Positions 50,439 through 59,258 of a stretch of DNA of 64,000 nt are shown here, piece by piece. This DNA comes from Lentihominibacter butyricus (GTDB lineage: Bacteria; Bacillota; Clostridia; Peptostreptococcales; Anaerovoracaceae): positions 62,001 through 126,000 of the forward strand of contig NZ_JAOQJP010000008.1 of the NCBI RefSeq assembly GCF_025567305.1. Direction: 5' to 3'. Under the pieces are notes generated by a model, which did no database searches, was not told the DNA's origin, and saw only the letters and a program-made list of their open reading frames with translations. Position 1 is the stretch's first letter. Every line of letters begins with the position of its first letter. The translations under genes were made by a program, and so were the position numbers.

Positions 50439-52400
50439 ATGGAGAGTAATGAAAACAAGCGGACTGCTGACTTTTCATCAAAGGTGAGCGGCGAAAACTA
50501 CAAGCCGTATGTTTCGCCTGATGAAAATATCAGGGAGTTCACGGTAAGGGCTGTCGTGATCGGCTGCATACTGGCATGCCTGTTCGGGGCGGCAAATGCA
50601 TACCTTGCGATGAAGATCGGTATGACGATATGCGCGTCGATACCGGCAGCGGTAATAGGTATGGCGGTGCTCAAGGGATTGAAGGGCAGTACAGTTCTGG
50701 AAAACAATATCGTACAGACTGTAGGTTCATCGGGAGAAGCCCTTGCTGCAGGTGTGGCATTCACGCTGCCGGCACTGCTGTTGATGGGTGTGAATGTCAA
50801 GATGATAACGATTTTCACCATTGCAGCACTTGGCGGACTGCTGGGGTGCATACTCATGATACCGATCAGGAAGTTCCTTATAAAGGATGAGCACGGTAAA
50901 CTGCCGTATCCTGAAGGCACTGCGTGTGCAGAAGTTATAGTTGCGGGGAAAGAAGGTGGGACCACTTCGAAGATGCTGTTCAAAGGCATCGGTATAGGCG
51001 GAGTGTTCAAATTCCTTACTAACGGATTCTGCCTTTTCCCTGAGGAACTCGATATACCGCTCAAAGGATATCTCAAGGGCGGAGCTGTAGGTATGGACGT
51101 GTATCCGTCACTGCTGGGTGCAGGATTCCTGGTAGGACCGAGGATCGCGGCGATGTCGCTGGCCGGATCAGTCATCGGATGGTTTGTGATACTTCCTGTG
51201 ATATATTTCATCGGACAGTATGCGCCGGATGCAATAGGTCTGGCAGACGTGCCTATCGCAGAGCTGGATCACTGGGGACTGTGGACATACTATCTCAAGT
51301 ACATAGGAATAGGATCGGTCGTAATGGGCGGATTCATAAGTCTGTTCAAGGCGATACCTATCATAGTAAGATCATTCAAGGGAACGTTCGCTGCATACAA
51401 GCTCAAAGATGAAGAGATCAAAAGGACTGACAGAAACGTATCTCCTAAGCTCTTAGTGATAGCAGCGATAATAATACTGGGGATCATCGCATTCCTGCCG
51501 GTATTCCCTAATGCGATGGCAGGAAGCCTCGGAGCGATACTTGTATTGATATTCGGATTCATATTCGTTACGGTTTCCGCTCATCTTGTAGGTTTCGTGG
51601 GAAGCTCGAACAATCCTATCGTAGCGATGTCTATAGGAGGACTCCTCGTTACTGCTGTGCTCTTCAGAGTGATGGGATTCAGCGGAACGAGCGGAGCGAT
51701 CGCTATCGTTATCGTGGGTTCGATAATCTGTATATGTATAGGTGTATCAGGAGATATGGCACAGGATCTTAAGACAGGATTCCTTCTTGGAGCTACTCCA
51801 AGAAGCCAGCAGTACGGTCAGATGATAGGTGTCATCACATCAGCTGCAGTCATGGGTGCTGTAATAATCATGCTGGACAAAGTATACACTATAGGAAGTG
51901 AAAAGCTGGCTGCACCGCATGCTACAATGATCAAGTCGCTGGCAGAGGGCGTAATGGAAGGAAACCTTCCGTGGTCGCTGATCCTCATAGGAATGGGCAT
52001 TGCCGTTGCCGTATGGCTCATGGGCGGCGAAGTGCTGCCGTTCTCTGTAGGGCTGTACCTGCCGATACATCTCAGTGTGACTATGATGATAGGCGGAGCT
52101 ATCAGAGGAATAATAGACAGCAGAAAGAAATACAGCGAAGAGACCAGAGCGAAGAAGATCGAAAAGGGAACGATGTATGCATCGGGCTATATTGCCGGAG
52201 ATGCGCTTATAGGCGTAGTCGCTACAGTGCTGATATATCTCGGCACAGGAGTCGATTCATGGGGATTCCTCGATTTCCTCAGAACGGATAATGCATGGGT
52301 ATCATTCGCACTGTTCCTGATTGTTATCGCATACTTTGTATACAAGATCTTCAGCAGGAGCGATGAAGACAAACTTGACGGCAGAGATCTCAAGATGTAG
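50439..52400 (+). CDS. OPT-family oligopeptide transporter
   Basis: A 653-residue membrane protein with about 15 helices. AAVIGMAVLKGLKG, NIVQTVGSSGEALAAGVAFT, LPYPEGTACAEVI and SSNNPIVAMSIGGLL mark the OPT family of proton-coupled peptide or metal-chelate carriers. The bacterial branch mostly imports peptides. ATG 50439 is 5 bp behind AGGAGGAG. The gap to the epimerase gene is 24 bp, which indicates one transcript and suggests that the imported peptide feeds the epimerase. Confidence 0.92.
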   Translation: MESNENKRTADFSSKVSGENYKPYVSPDENIREFTVRAVVIGCILACLFGAANAYLAMKIGMTICASIPAAVIGMAVLKGLKGSTVLENNIVQTVGSSGEALAAGVAFTLPALLLMGVNVKMITIFTIAALGGLLGCILMIPIRKFLIKDEHGKLPYPEGTACAEVIVAGKEGGTTSKMLFKGIGIGGVFKFLTNGFCLFPEELDIPLKGYLKGGAVGMDVYPSLLGAGFLVGPRIAAMSLAGSVIGWFVILPVIYFIGQYAPDAIGLADVPIAELDHWGLWTYYLKYIGIGSVVMGGFISLFKAIPIIVRSFKGTFAAYKLKDEEIKRTDRNVSPKLLVIAAIIILGIIAFLPVFPNAMAGSLGAILVLIFGFIFVTVSAHLVGFVGSSNNPIVAMSIGGLLVTAVLFRVMGFSGTSGAIAIVIVGSIICICIGVSGDMAQDLKTGFLLGATPRSQQYGQMIGVITSAAVMGAVIIMLDKVYTIGSEKLAAPHATMIKSLAEGVMEGNLPWSLILIGMGIAVAVWLMGGEVLPFSVGLYLPIHLSVTMMIGGAIRGIIDSRKKYSEETRAKKIEKGTMYASGYIAGDALIGVVATVLIYLGTGVDSWGFLDFLRTDNAWVSFALFLIVIAYFVYKIFSRSDEDKLDGRDLKM

Positions 52401-52424
52401 CGGCGGCAGAAGAAGGTAACAGAG

Positions 52425-53513
52425 ATGAAGATAACAGATATTCAGCTGAAACGCATAGATATACCATTGAAAAAGACTTTCAAGACAGCGCTCAGGACTG
52501 TGAGCGTCGCTGAAAACGTGATCGTTCTGGTGCAGACGGACAGCGGAGCGACGGGATTCGGATGTGCGCCGCCTACAGCTGCGATAACTGGGGATACAGT
52601 CGAGTCGATTGTTTCAGCCATACGCGGGTATATAGCGCCTGCGATAATCGGTATGGACATCGAGAACACAGACGGGATCATGAATGCGATACAGGATGCG
52701 CTCCCGGGAAATACGAGTCCAAAAGCAGCATGCGATATGGCAGTCTATGATCTTGTCGGAAAACATTACGATATACCTTTGCATAAATTCCTTGGAGGAT
52801 ACAGAAAAACTCTTGAAACGGATCTTACGATAAGTATGAATCAGCCGGAAGAAATGAAAGCTGATGCACTCGATGCGCTCGCGCAGGGGTTTGATGCATT
52901 AAAGCTCAAGGTCGGTCTCGATCCCGAGCTTGATGTAAAGCGTGTGCAGGCCGTACGGGAAGCAGCGGGGGATAAGATAAGGCTCAGGCTCGATGCAAAC
53001 CAGGGGTGGACGCCTGAACAGGCGATAGATGTGATAAACAGGCTGGACAGACTCGGCATGAACATAGAGTTCATCGAACAGCCTGTAAAGGCTCGCGATT
53101 TTGAGGGACTGAAGAAGGTCAGAGACAATGTCGATACGCTCATCATGGCAGACGAAAGCGTGTTTTCACCGCAGGATGCGATGCGGCTTCTGCAGATGGA
53201 CGCTGTCGATTTCCTGAACATCAAGCTGATGAAATGCGGCGGGATATACAATGCGCTGAAGATAGCCGGTATCGCGGAAAGCTTCGGCGTGGAGTGCATG
53301 CTGGGATGCATGGTGGAGAGCAAGGTAGGGCTTGCTGCCGCTGCGCAGCTTGCTGCTGCAAAGAAGAACATCACGATGGTGGATCTCGATGCGGCCATAC
53401 TGCTGGCGGAGGATCCGGTCGACGGAGGATATGAAAAGCGAATTCCGTTTTTTGATGTGACGGATGCACCGGGACTGGGGATAAGCGGTATCAGGGGGAT
53501 GAAGGATATCTAA
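52425..53513 (+). CDS. Enolase-superfamily dipeptide epimerase (Ala-Glu epimerase-like)
   Basis: A 362-residue enzyme of the muconate-lactonizing subgroup. The general bases are in LKLKVG (KxK, about 160-162) and NIKLMKCGG; Mg ligands are in RLDANQGW, FIEQP and ADES. AxADES-like context and CMVESKVGLAAAAQ fit dipeptide epimerases such as L-Ala-D/L-Glu epimerase, which lets cells use murein peptides. Exact dipeptide preference cannot be read. It is the last gene of the peptide cluster; a hairpin terminator and then a group II intron follow. Confidence 0.9.
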   Translation: MKITDIQLKRIDIPLKKTFKTALRTVSVAENVIVLVQTDSGATGFGCAPPTAAITGDTVESIVSAIRGYIAPAIIGMDIENTDGIMNAIQDALPGNTSPKAACDMAVYDLVGKHYDIPLHKFLGGYRKTLETDLTISMNQPEEMKADALDALAQGFDALKLKVGLDPELDVKRVQAVREAAGDKIRLRLDANQGWTPEQAIDVINRLDRLGMNIEFIEQPVKARDFEGLKKVRDNVDTLIMADESVFSPQDAMRLLQMDAVDFLNIKLMKCGGIYNALKIAGIAESFGVECMLGCMVESKVGLAAAAQLAAAKKNITMVDLDAAILLAEDPVDGGYEKRIPFFDVTDAPGLGISGIRGMKDI

Positions 53514-53540
53514 CAGGCAGGATCGGAGAGAATATACAGA

Positions 53541-53598
53541 AACGATCTCTGGAGAGAAACGCCGCAGCGCGGGGCTCTTTCGGGGATCGTTCTGTTTT
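53541..53598 (+). terminator. Long hairpin terminator used as intron target
   Basis: AACGATC (53541-53547) pairs with GATCGTT (53585-53591), with further imperfect pairing inside, followed by CTGTTTT. The group II intron starts 4 bp after it. Confidence 0.75.
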
Positions 53599-53601
53599 AT
53601 G

Positions 53602-55488
53602 GTGCGCCCGGCGGCGCACGTTTCTAAAGGGTTAAAGTCCCGAATTCGCCCGGTAGCGGGAAGAAGATAGCTGAACACCAAGGGTGTCTGTCGTGAGGCA
53701 GAATCTGAAGGAAGGTGCAGGCAAATCTCCGGTCTGACGAACAGAAATCTCATAGAAGGTCATGCATGAGGGTGAGGCTGCCATACAAGTCAAAGCCCAA
53801 AAGCTACACGGGATCATGCAGGATAGATGAGGCAGACAGATGGAGAGGAAGAAACGTGTGGTACCCGGGGAGACCTGTGCGGCACGCTCTGAAAGGAGCA
53901 ACCACTGCCCAAAGCAGTGCTGAACGCACAGGGGTCAGCAGAGGTCATAGTAGTTGGAAAGAACAATGAAGGACCGAATCAACAGGAGTCTTGAGTATGA
54001 CCCGGAAAGGAGGAATGAGCATATGAGTGCAGAAAACAACAAAGAAAGCTGCTTGCAGAGAGATAGCGCGGAACGTAAAGGGTATGTAAGAGCGCACCGC
54101 TCATTCAACCGGATATGGAAAGAAAGAGACAGTGCAGAGCCAGATCTCCTAGGCAGTATACTCGAAAGAGATAATCTCAATCGAGCATACAAAAGAGTGA
54201 AGGCGAACAAAGGAGCGCCGGGAGTAGATGGTATGACTATCGAAGAAGCCCTCCCATGGCTCAAGGAACACAAAGTCGAATTGCTGGAAAGAATCAGGAA
54301 GGGGCACTATACACCCTCCCCAGTAAGACGAGTCGAAATCCCAAAGCCGGACGGTGGAATGCGAAAGCTTGGTATTCCAACTGTTGTAGACCGTATCATC
54401 CAGCAGGCAATCGCACAGAAGCTGATACCGATCTATGAACCGAAGTTTTCGGAAGGGAGCTACGGCTACAGACCGGGAAGAAGCGCAAAAGACGCCGTTC
54501 TGAAGATAAAGGAGTATGCAAAGCAAGGTTACACAAGAGCAGTTGTTCTTGACCTGTCAAAATACTTCGATACGCTGAATCATGTATTGCTATTGAATAT
54601 CTTACGCAGAGACGTAAAAGATGAAAGAGTGATACAAATGATAAAGAGGTATCTTAAGAGCAGAGTCATGGAAAACGGAGTGGTAGTCAGAACAGAGGAA
54701 GGTTCACCACAAGGCGGAAATCTTTCGCCGTTACTGGCAAATATCTATCTAAATGAATTTGACCAGGAATTCCAAAGACGAGGAGTGCCTTGCATCCGCT
54801 ATGCCGACGACATCGTACTGCTTGCAAAGAGTGAAAGAGCCTCGAAACGGTTACTGGAAAGCAGTACGAAATATCTGGAAGAGACACTGGAATTAAAAGT
54901 GAACCGAAAGAAAAGCCGCACGGTAAGTGTATTTGCGATCCGAAATTTTAAGTATCTTGGTTTTTGTTATGGGAAGAACGGAAAAGGAATCTATATCCGT
55001 GTCCATGCAGATGCATGGAAGAAAGCCAAGGATAAGCTGAGAAAGCTCACTTCCCGGAGCAGATGCGGAAATATCAGGAAAGCAATGGAAAGAATTAAAA
55101 TATTCATGCGGGGATGGCTGAACTATTTCAGCATTGCGGATATGAAGAACAACATAGAGGCAATGAATGGATGGCTATATCGAAGGATACGAATGTGTAT
55201 CTGGAAACAGTGGAAGCTGCCGAAGACAAGGAAGCGGAAGCTGTTAGGACTAGGTCTGCCGGAATGGGCGGCCTGTGAAGGAGCCTACAGTCGTAAAGGC
55301 TACTGGAGAATGGCTGGAAGCGGAGTGGTACAAAGAGCGTTAACAAAAGAAAGACTGATACGCTGGGGATGTTACGATTTATCCATGGCATATCAGTCCC
55401 TGCACGTCAACTGTTGAAACCGCCGTGTACCGAACGGTACGCACGGTGGTGTGAGAGGACGGCGGCTAGTCACCGCCTCCTACTCGAT
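53602..55488 (+). mobile_element. Complete group II intron (class C-like)
   Basis: The 5' end is GTGCG at 53602. A 400-nt structured 5' part (domain I region, 53602-54022) precedes the maturase. Domain V spans 55419-55450 (CGCCGTGTACC-GAAC-GGTACGCACGG) with a CGC triad. Domain VI follows (55453-55488) with a probable branch A at 55482, and the intron ends CTACTCGAT. Insertion directly after a terminator hairpin is the known target habit of class C introns. No gene is interrupted. Confidence 0.93.
54023..55417 (+). CDS. ltrA: Group II intron reverse transcriptase/maturase
   Basis: A 464-residue protein. RT motifs are in order: ANKGAPGVDGMTIEE, RRVEIPKPDGGMRKLGIP, EGSYGYRPGRSAKDAV, VLDLSKYFDTLNH, EGSPQGGNLSPLLANIYLNE and YADD (260-263), then the maturase/X domain (FMRGWLNYFSIADMKNNIEA). 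There is no HNH endonuclease, as usual for class C. It assists splicing and reverse-transcribes the intron into new sites. ATG 54023 lies 9 bp behind AAAGGAGG; ATG 53966 in the same frame is possible. All motifs are intact, so the intron is probably active. Confidence 0.95.
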   Translation: MSAENNKESCLQRDSAERKGYVRAHRSFNRIWKERDSAEPDLLGSILERDNLNRAYKRVKANKGAPGVDGMTIEEALPWLKEHKVELLERIRKGHYTPSPVRRVEIPKPDGGMRKLGIPTVVDRIIQQAIAQKLIPIYEPKFSEGSYGYRPGRSAKDAVLKIKEYAKQGYTRAVVLDLSKYFDTLNHVLLLNILRRDVKDERVIQMIKRYLKSRVMENGVVVRTEEGSPQGGNLSPLLANIYLNEFDQEFQRRGVPCIRYADDIVLLAKSERASKRLLESSTKYLEETLELKVNRKKSRTVSVFAIRNFKYLGFCYGKNGKGIYIRVHADAWKKAKDKLRKLTSRSRCGNIRKAMERIKIFMRGWLNYFSIADMKNNIEAMNGWLYRRIRMCIWKQWKLPKTRKRKLLGLGLPEWAACEGAYSRKGYWRMAGSGVVQRALTKERLIRWGCYDLSMAYQSLHVNC

Positions 55489-55602
55489 CCTGTCAGGGCT
55501 TATGCTTTCTGAGTTATGAACACCTTGACATACATGGGACACATCAGCATAATGATAGTGAAAGCATAAACGGGTCCATGGAAGAAAGAGTACGACAGTC
55601 TG

Positions 55603-55974
55603 ATGATGAAGCTTGATAATGTACAGAAAAAAATACTTTTGATATATGGGGTGCTGATCGCGATCGGGATCACATACACTGTGCTGATATATACGACCGG
55701 ATTTGGTATACCGTGTATGTTCAATCGCTTTACAGGGTATCTGTGTCCCGGATGCGGGACGTCAAGGATGGCGCTTGCCTTGCTCAGGTTTGACTTTTAC
55801 TCGGCGTTCAGGTTCAATCCTGTAGCGTTCGTTACAGTGATCATGTGGCTGATGATAAGTATAGGATGCTTTGCAGGCCGACCGGCAGTGCTGAGAAATG
55901 AACGGGTGCTGCTCGGGGCGGTCTATGTGAATATAGCGGCATATCTGATCTTCGCGGTGCTGAGGAATCTGTGA
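55603..55974 (+). CDS. DUF2752 membrane protein
   Basis: A 123-residue protein with three helices (about 10-30, 68-86 and 98-120) and the family motif LCPGCGTSRMALAL at 46-59. The conserved Cys pair lies near the membrane face. No function is known to me; members often stand near DUF4190 or TM2-domain genes, as here. The start at 55603 or 55606 has a poor ribosome site. The 114 bp between the intron and this gene show no supported feature. Confidence 0.8.
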   Translation: MMKLDNVQKKILLIYGVLIAIGITYTVLIYTTGFGIPCMFNRFTGYLCPGCGTSRMALALLRFDFYSAFRFNPVAFVTVIMWLMISIGCFAGRPAVLRNERVLLGAVYVNIAAYLIFAVLRNL

Positions 55975-56087
55975 TATGCCGGTATGCAAAGTCGTGGCAG
56001 CAGTGTCGGTTACGGCAGTTGTGCAGACATGCCAGACATATCAGAGCAGCTGCATGTTTGTGGAATGTATCTTCTATGGATAGCGGA

Positions 56088-56116
56088 TTGACTTTTGTTC
56101 AGTATCAATATAAAAT
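56088..56116 (+). promoter_or_regulatory. Promoter of the DUF4190 gene
   Basis: TTGACT (56088-56093), a 17-bp spacer and TAAAAT (56111-56116). Confidence 0.8.
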
Positions 56117-56164
56117 GACCATATAAGCATATCTGCAGGGGCAGATACGGAAAGGAATATTTCA

Positions 56165-57148
56165 ATGGATAATAATATGAATAACAGTAATGATATGAAC
56201 AATAGTATTAATAATATGAACAATAACGTGATGCCTGACAAGAGTACGGCAGAAGGCGAGGGGCTGTATACGGAAGCAGTGCAGATGCACAGCGAAAGTG
56301 AAGCTGCCCGGCAGGGATTCGTACAGCCTCAGGAAGCTGCAGCAGAAGCGGCGGCACCTGCAGAGGCTGCATGGAACGATACACCTGCGGGTGTCGCAGG
56401 AACTGACGGAACTGCAGGGATCGGACAGACACCGCAGCAGATGAATGAGGTGCCGTATACAGGTACAGGCAGGCAGATATACCAGGTCGGCGATCAGTGG
56501 CAGATAGGAAGTCCGCAGACGGGGCAGCAGTATACCCAAGGCGATGCACAGCAGGGGAGTCCGCAGACGGGACAGCAGTATACTCAAGGCGATGCACAGC
56601 AGGGAAGTCTGCAGACAGGGCAGCAGTATACTCAAGGCGATGCACAGCAGGGTGTTTACGGTACAGGAGCTGATCAGTGGCAGACAGTCAAAGAGCAGCA
56701 GCCGTACGGAGCAAGCCAGTATGATCAGAACAACGGTAACGGCGCATGGCAGCAGAATAGCACGGCACAGTATCAGAACCAGAGCAGCGGTCAGTGGCAG
56801 CAGAATGCCGGTCAGTATCAGACACAGCACAATGAACATCCTAATTATACATATGATCAGAACAGCACGGGAGGTCAGTATCAGCAGTACACGACACAGC
56901 AGGCGCCGGCACACGGCAAAGCAGTTGCTTCGCTGATACTCGGTATCGTGGGAACAGTATGCTGTGCTATAGGCGTTTGCGGAGTCGTGGGACTTATTCT
57001 TGCGATAATGGCTAAAAAAGAAGGAAATAATGAAGGGATAAGAACTGTAGGATTCATTCTGAGCATAATCGCGACAGTTCTGTGGGGAGTATTCATGATA
57101 ATGATGATAGCCGGCATAGCCTCGGATCCGTATTACTATTTGTATTGA
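56165..57148 (+). CDS. DUF4190 membrane protein with Gln-rich repeat region
   Basis: A 327-residue protein. Residues 1-250 are low complexity: Asn/Met-rich, then Ala/Glu-rich, then Gln/Gly/Tyr-rich with three perfect-length 16-residue repeats (GSPQTGQQYTQGDAQQ and variants). The C-terminus is a DUF4190 domain with two helices (about 258-283 and 295-320; KAVASLILGIVGTVCCAIGV). The soluble part is probably disordered and may interact with other proteins at the membrane. GGAAAGGAAT precedes the ATG. The function is unknown. Confidence 0.82.
   Translation: MDNNMNNSNDMNNSINNMNNNVMPDKSTAEGEGLYTEAVQMHSESEAARQGFVQPQEAAAEAAAPAEAAWNDTPAGVAGTDGTAGIGQTPQQMNEVPYTGTGRQIYQVGDQWQIGSPQTGQQYTQGDAQQGSPQTGQQYTQGDAQQGSLQTGQQYTQGDAQQGVYGTGADQWQTVKEQQPYGASQYDQNNGNGAWQQNSTAQYQNQSSGQWQQNAGQYQTQHNEHPNYTYDQNSTGGQYQQYTTQQAPAHGKAVASLILGIVGTVCCAIGVCGVVGLILAIMAKKEGNNEGIRTVGFILSIIATVLWGVFMIMMIAGIASDPYYYLY
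56507..56650 (+). repeat. Three 48-bp in-frame tandem repeats
   Basis: Units at 56507-56554, 56555-56602 and 56603-56650 differ by only a few bases, each encoding 16 residues. Copy number could vary between strains. Confidence 0.93.
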
Positions 57149-57194
57149 GAAAGAAAGTTTCAGTAGGCTGGAACGAATAAGAATGAGAAAAAAC

Positions 57195-57231
57195 ACGGGT
57201 GTGTGCGTTTTACAGCATGCACCTGTTTTTT
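57195..57231 (+). terminator. Terminator after the DUF4190 gene
   Basis: ACGGGTGTGTGC (57195-57206) pairs with GCATGCACCTGT (57215-57226) using G-U pairs, followed by T; A precede it. Confidence 0.8.
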
Positions 57232-57297
57232 ATGGTGCCGGCAAACAAAATACCGCATCCCGGGCATCACAGTATTGCCCGGAACGCGGAGCTTTTA

Positions 57298-58632
57298 CTA
57301 TCTCTTGTTCGAACGTCTCCAGATATTCTGTTTCTCAGCGTCTTTTATAAGCTCGTCTCTGAAATCAGGGTGCGCTATGGATATGATCATCTCGGCGCGT
57401 TCCCAGGTGCTCCTGCCGACGAGGTTTACAGCACCGTATTCCGTCACGAGGTAATAGAGCTGACTTCTCGGAGAAGTGACTATATCCCCCTGAAAAATAG
57501 GCTTGATATTGGATTCGAGCGTGCCGTCCTTTTCCCTGAATACGGAAGGCATGCAGATGAACGCTTTGCCGCCTTTTGACATCGCGGCACCGGTGAGGAA
57601 GTCCAGCTGGCCTCCTGTACCGCTGATCTGCCGAGTGCCTGAGCTTTCCGCACATACCTGACCGTAAAGGTCGGTAGAGATACAGCTGTTTATCGAAATC
57701 ATATTATCGATCTTTGCTATGATCTCAGGCGAGTTCACGTACTCGAGCGGGTAGGAGATCACACCGGGGTTTTCGTGTACCCATTCATAGAGTGTGTCAG
57801 TCCCGAAAGCTATGCCGAACACGCCTTTGCCCGGACTGAGCGCAGAGTATCTGTTTTTCAGCTTTCCAGCCTTGTGTATATAGTAATATGCGTCGGAGCA
57901 GAGCTCTGTGTGCATCCCGAGGTCTTTCAGATCGGAGTCGGCGATCATCTTGCCGATGATGCCGGGAAGACCGCCGATGCCGAGCTGGAGAGTGGCACTG
58001 TCTGGGATGTACGGCATTATGTGTTCCGCGATCTTTATTTCTGCTTCGGTGGGTTCTTCGAGGTGTACCTGGAACAGCGGGCCGTGCTTGCCTTCGACCA
58101 CCATGTCGACTTCTGATATGTGGATGCTGTCGCCGATCCCTCCGTATACACGTGGCAGATTTTCGTTGACCTCGACTATCACGATGTCGGCCTTGTCGAG
58201 GATGCCCTTTGCTATACCGGTCGAGGTCGACAGGTTGAAATATCCGTGCGCGTCCATCGGTGTGACTGATATCATTGCTACGTTTATCTCAAGGAAATTC
58301 TTGTAGTATTCGACGACATTTCGGAAAATCATCGGTATATAGTTGCACAGGCCTTTGTCGCAGAGTTTGCGTTCGTATGCGGAGCAGTGCCAGCTGTTGT
58401 ATATGAAATGTTCGCGCTGGGGGTCGCATTCGACGACTTTGATAGGGCCGAAAATCAGGTTTCCTCGGATCTTGACGTCGCTCAGCTCGTCCTTTCGCGC
58501 TGCGAGAGCTTCATCGAGAAGTGCGGGGAATCCGTTTGAAGTGGTGTATTCCACCCAGTCGCCGCTTTTTACTGCTTTCACGGCTTCCTCAGGTGTGCGA
58601 AGTTTAGATTTGTACTGATCGTAATATGACAT
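57298..58632 (-). CDS. Butyryl-CoA:acetate-type CoA-transferase
   Basis: A 444-residue enzyme of the acetyl-CoA hydrolase/transferase (Cat1) family. QLGIGGLPGIIGKMI, HTELCSDAYYY (probable catalytic Glu), SGTGGQLDFLTGAAMSKGGK and YGAVNLVGRSTWERAEMII are family motifs. It moves CoA between acyl groups; butyryl-CoA plus acetate to butyrate plus acetyl-CoA is the usual reaction in this branch, but 4-hydroxybutyrate or other acids are possible. CCGGAGGATTTACA precedes the start. It stands alone with its own promoter. Confidence 0.87.
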   Translation of the reverse strand: MSYYDQYKSKLRTPEEAVKAVKSGDWVEYTTSNGFPALLDEALAARKDELSDVKIRGNLIFGPIKVVECDPQREHFIYNSWHCSAYERKLCDKGLCNYIPMIFRNVVEYYKNFLEINVAMISVTPMDAHGYFNLSTSTGIAKGILDKADIVIVEVNENLPRVYGGIGDSIHISEVDMVVEGKHGPLFQVHLEEPTEAEIKIAEHIMPYIPDSATLQLGIGGLPGIIGKMIADSDLKDLGMHTELCSDAYYYIHKAGKLKNRYSALSPGKGVFGIAFGTDTLYEWVHENPGVISYPLEYVNSPEIIAKIDNMISINSCISTDLYGQVCAESSGTRQISGTGGQLDFLTGAAMSKGGKAFICMPSVFREKDGTLESNIKPIFQGDIVTSPRSQLYYLVTEYGAVNLVGRSTWERAEMIISIAHPDFRDELIKDAEKQNIWRRSNKR

Positions 58633-58664
58633 TGTAAATCCTCCGGTAAATGTTTTCTATTATG

Positions 58665-58692
58665 ATTTTACAATAGTATCGGCGATTTTCAA
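58665..58692 (-). promoter_or_regulatory. Promoter of the CoA-transferase gene
   Basis: Minus strand TTGAAA (58687-58692), a 16-bp spacer and TAAAAT (58665-58670). Confidence 0.7.
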
Positions 58693-58855
58693 AGGAAAAA
58701 TAATATGGTGCGGGATAGCCGGAGGCGTGTATAATATATCTGTCTGCCGTGACTTTCATGCAAAGGGCTGCAGATGCTTATGTAAAGAGTTGCAGCTGTG
58801 TGCATCACGCACACCTGCGTTTTGCAGCAGACCTCAGGTCTCTACGCAGCGTTGA

Positions 58856-58884
58856 TTAACAGACATGATCTGATCTGCTATCAT
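58856..58884 (+). promoter_or_regulatory. Promoter of the truncated XRE gene
   Basis: TTAACA (58856-58861), a 17-bp spacer and TATCAT (58879-58884). The hairpin GTGTGC/GCACAC lies just upstream, around 58797-58813. Confidence 0.6.
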
Positions 58885-58909
58885 ATGCAGTGAAAGGAGC
58901 ATGGTAATT

Positions 58910-59047
58910 ATGGATCAGTATGTTACAGGAGAAATAATAAGGAAACTGCGTGAAGAGAAAAAAATGACGCAGGCAGAGCTGGCGGAGAAGCTGAGCGTCA
59001 GCGACAAAACAGTATCAAAATGGGAAAACGGAGTTTCCCATAGTTAA
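58910..59047 (+). pseudogene. Truncated XRE-family regulator at an insertion junction
   Basis: The first 41 codons encode a good Cro/CI HTH (RKLREEKKMTQAELAEKLSV, then SDKTVSKWENG). The normal continuation after SKWENG is lost; the frame ends VSHS-stop within a few codons, where sequence character changes. The break at about 59030-59045 is the left boundary of the acquired two-component/ABC block. AAAGGAG lies 10 bp before ATG 58910. Confidence 0.8.
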
Positions 59048-59106
59048 AGATACCACACCAAATATGATGAACCCACGCTTATACACTACCAGCTATAATA
59101 AACCGC

Positions 59107-59144
59107 AAGGACAGCAATTTGATGATACTGCTGTCCTTTCTTTT
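59107..59144 (+). terminator. Terminator left at the edge of the acquired block
   Basis: AAGGACAGCA (59107-59116) pairs with TGCTGTCCTT (59129-59138) around 12 nt, followed by TCTTTT. It has no intact gene in front of it here, so it belongs to a gene lost in the rearrangement. Confidence 0.85.
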
Positions 59145-59197
59145 ATAAAATTGCAGTACACATAAAAAAGCTGTAAAATGATAAATATATTTGTCCT

Positions 59198-59230
59198 TGT
59201 AACAATTCTCGGACATTTGCCTGTTATACT
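59198..59230 (+). promoter_or_regulatory. Response-regulator promoter with 22-bp operator (copy 1)
   Basis: The element TGTAACA...CGGACATTTG (59198-59219) is followed after 5 bp by TATACT (59225-59230). There is no good -35 box, as for activator-dependent promoters. It matches 20 of 22 positions at 61540-61561. Confidence 0.82.
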
Positions 59231-59258
59231 ATCTGCAAAAAGCAAAGGAAGTGAGAAT

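Noticed and set aside
55500..55724. 74-codon minus-strand frame next to the intron, hydrophobic
   Set aside because: It overlaps the DUF2752 gene on the other strand, which has a clear family motif; no start signal supports the minus frame.
56162..57196. 344-codon minus-strand frame opposite the DUF4190 gene
   Set aside because: It mirrors the low-complexity Gln-rich coding repeats; the plus-strand protein has a real C-terminal domain and a good promoter.
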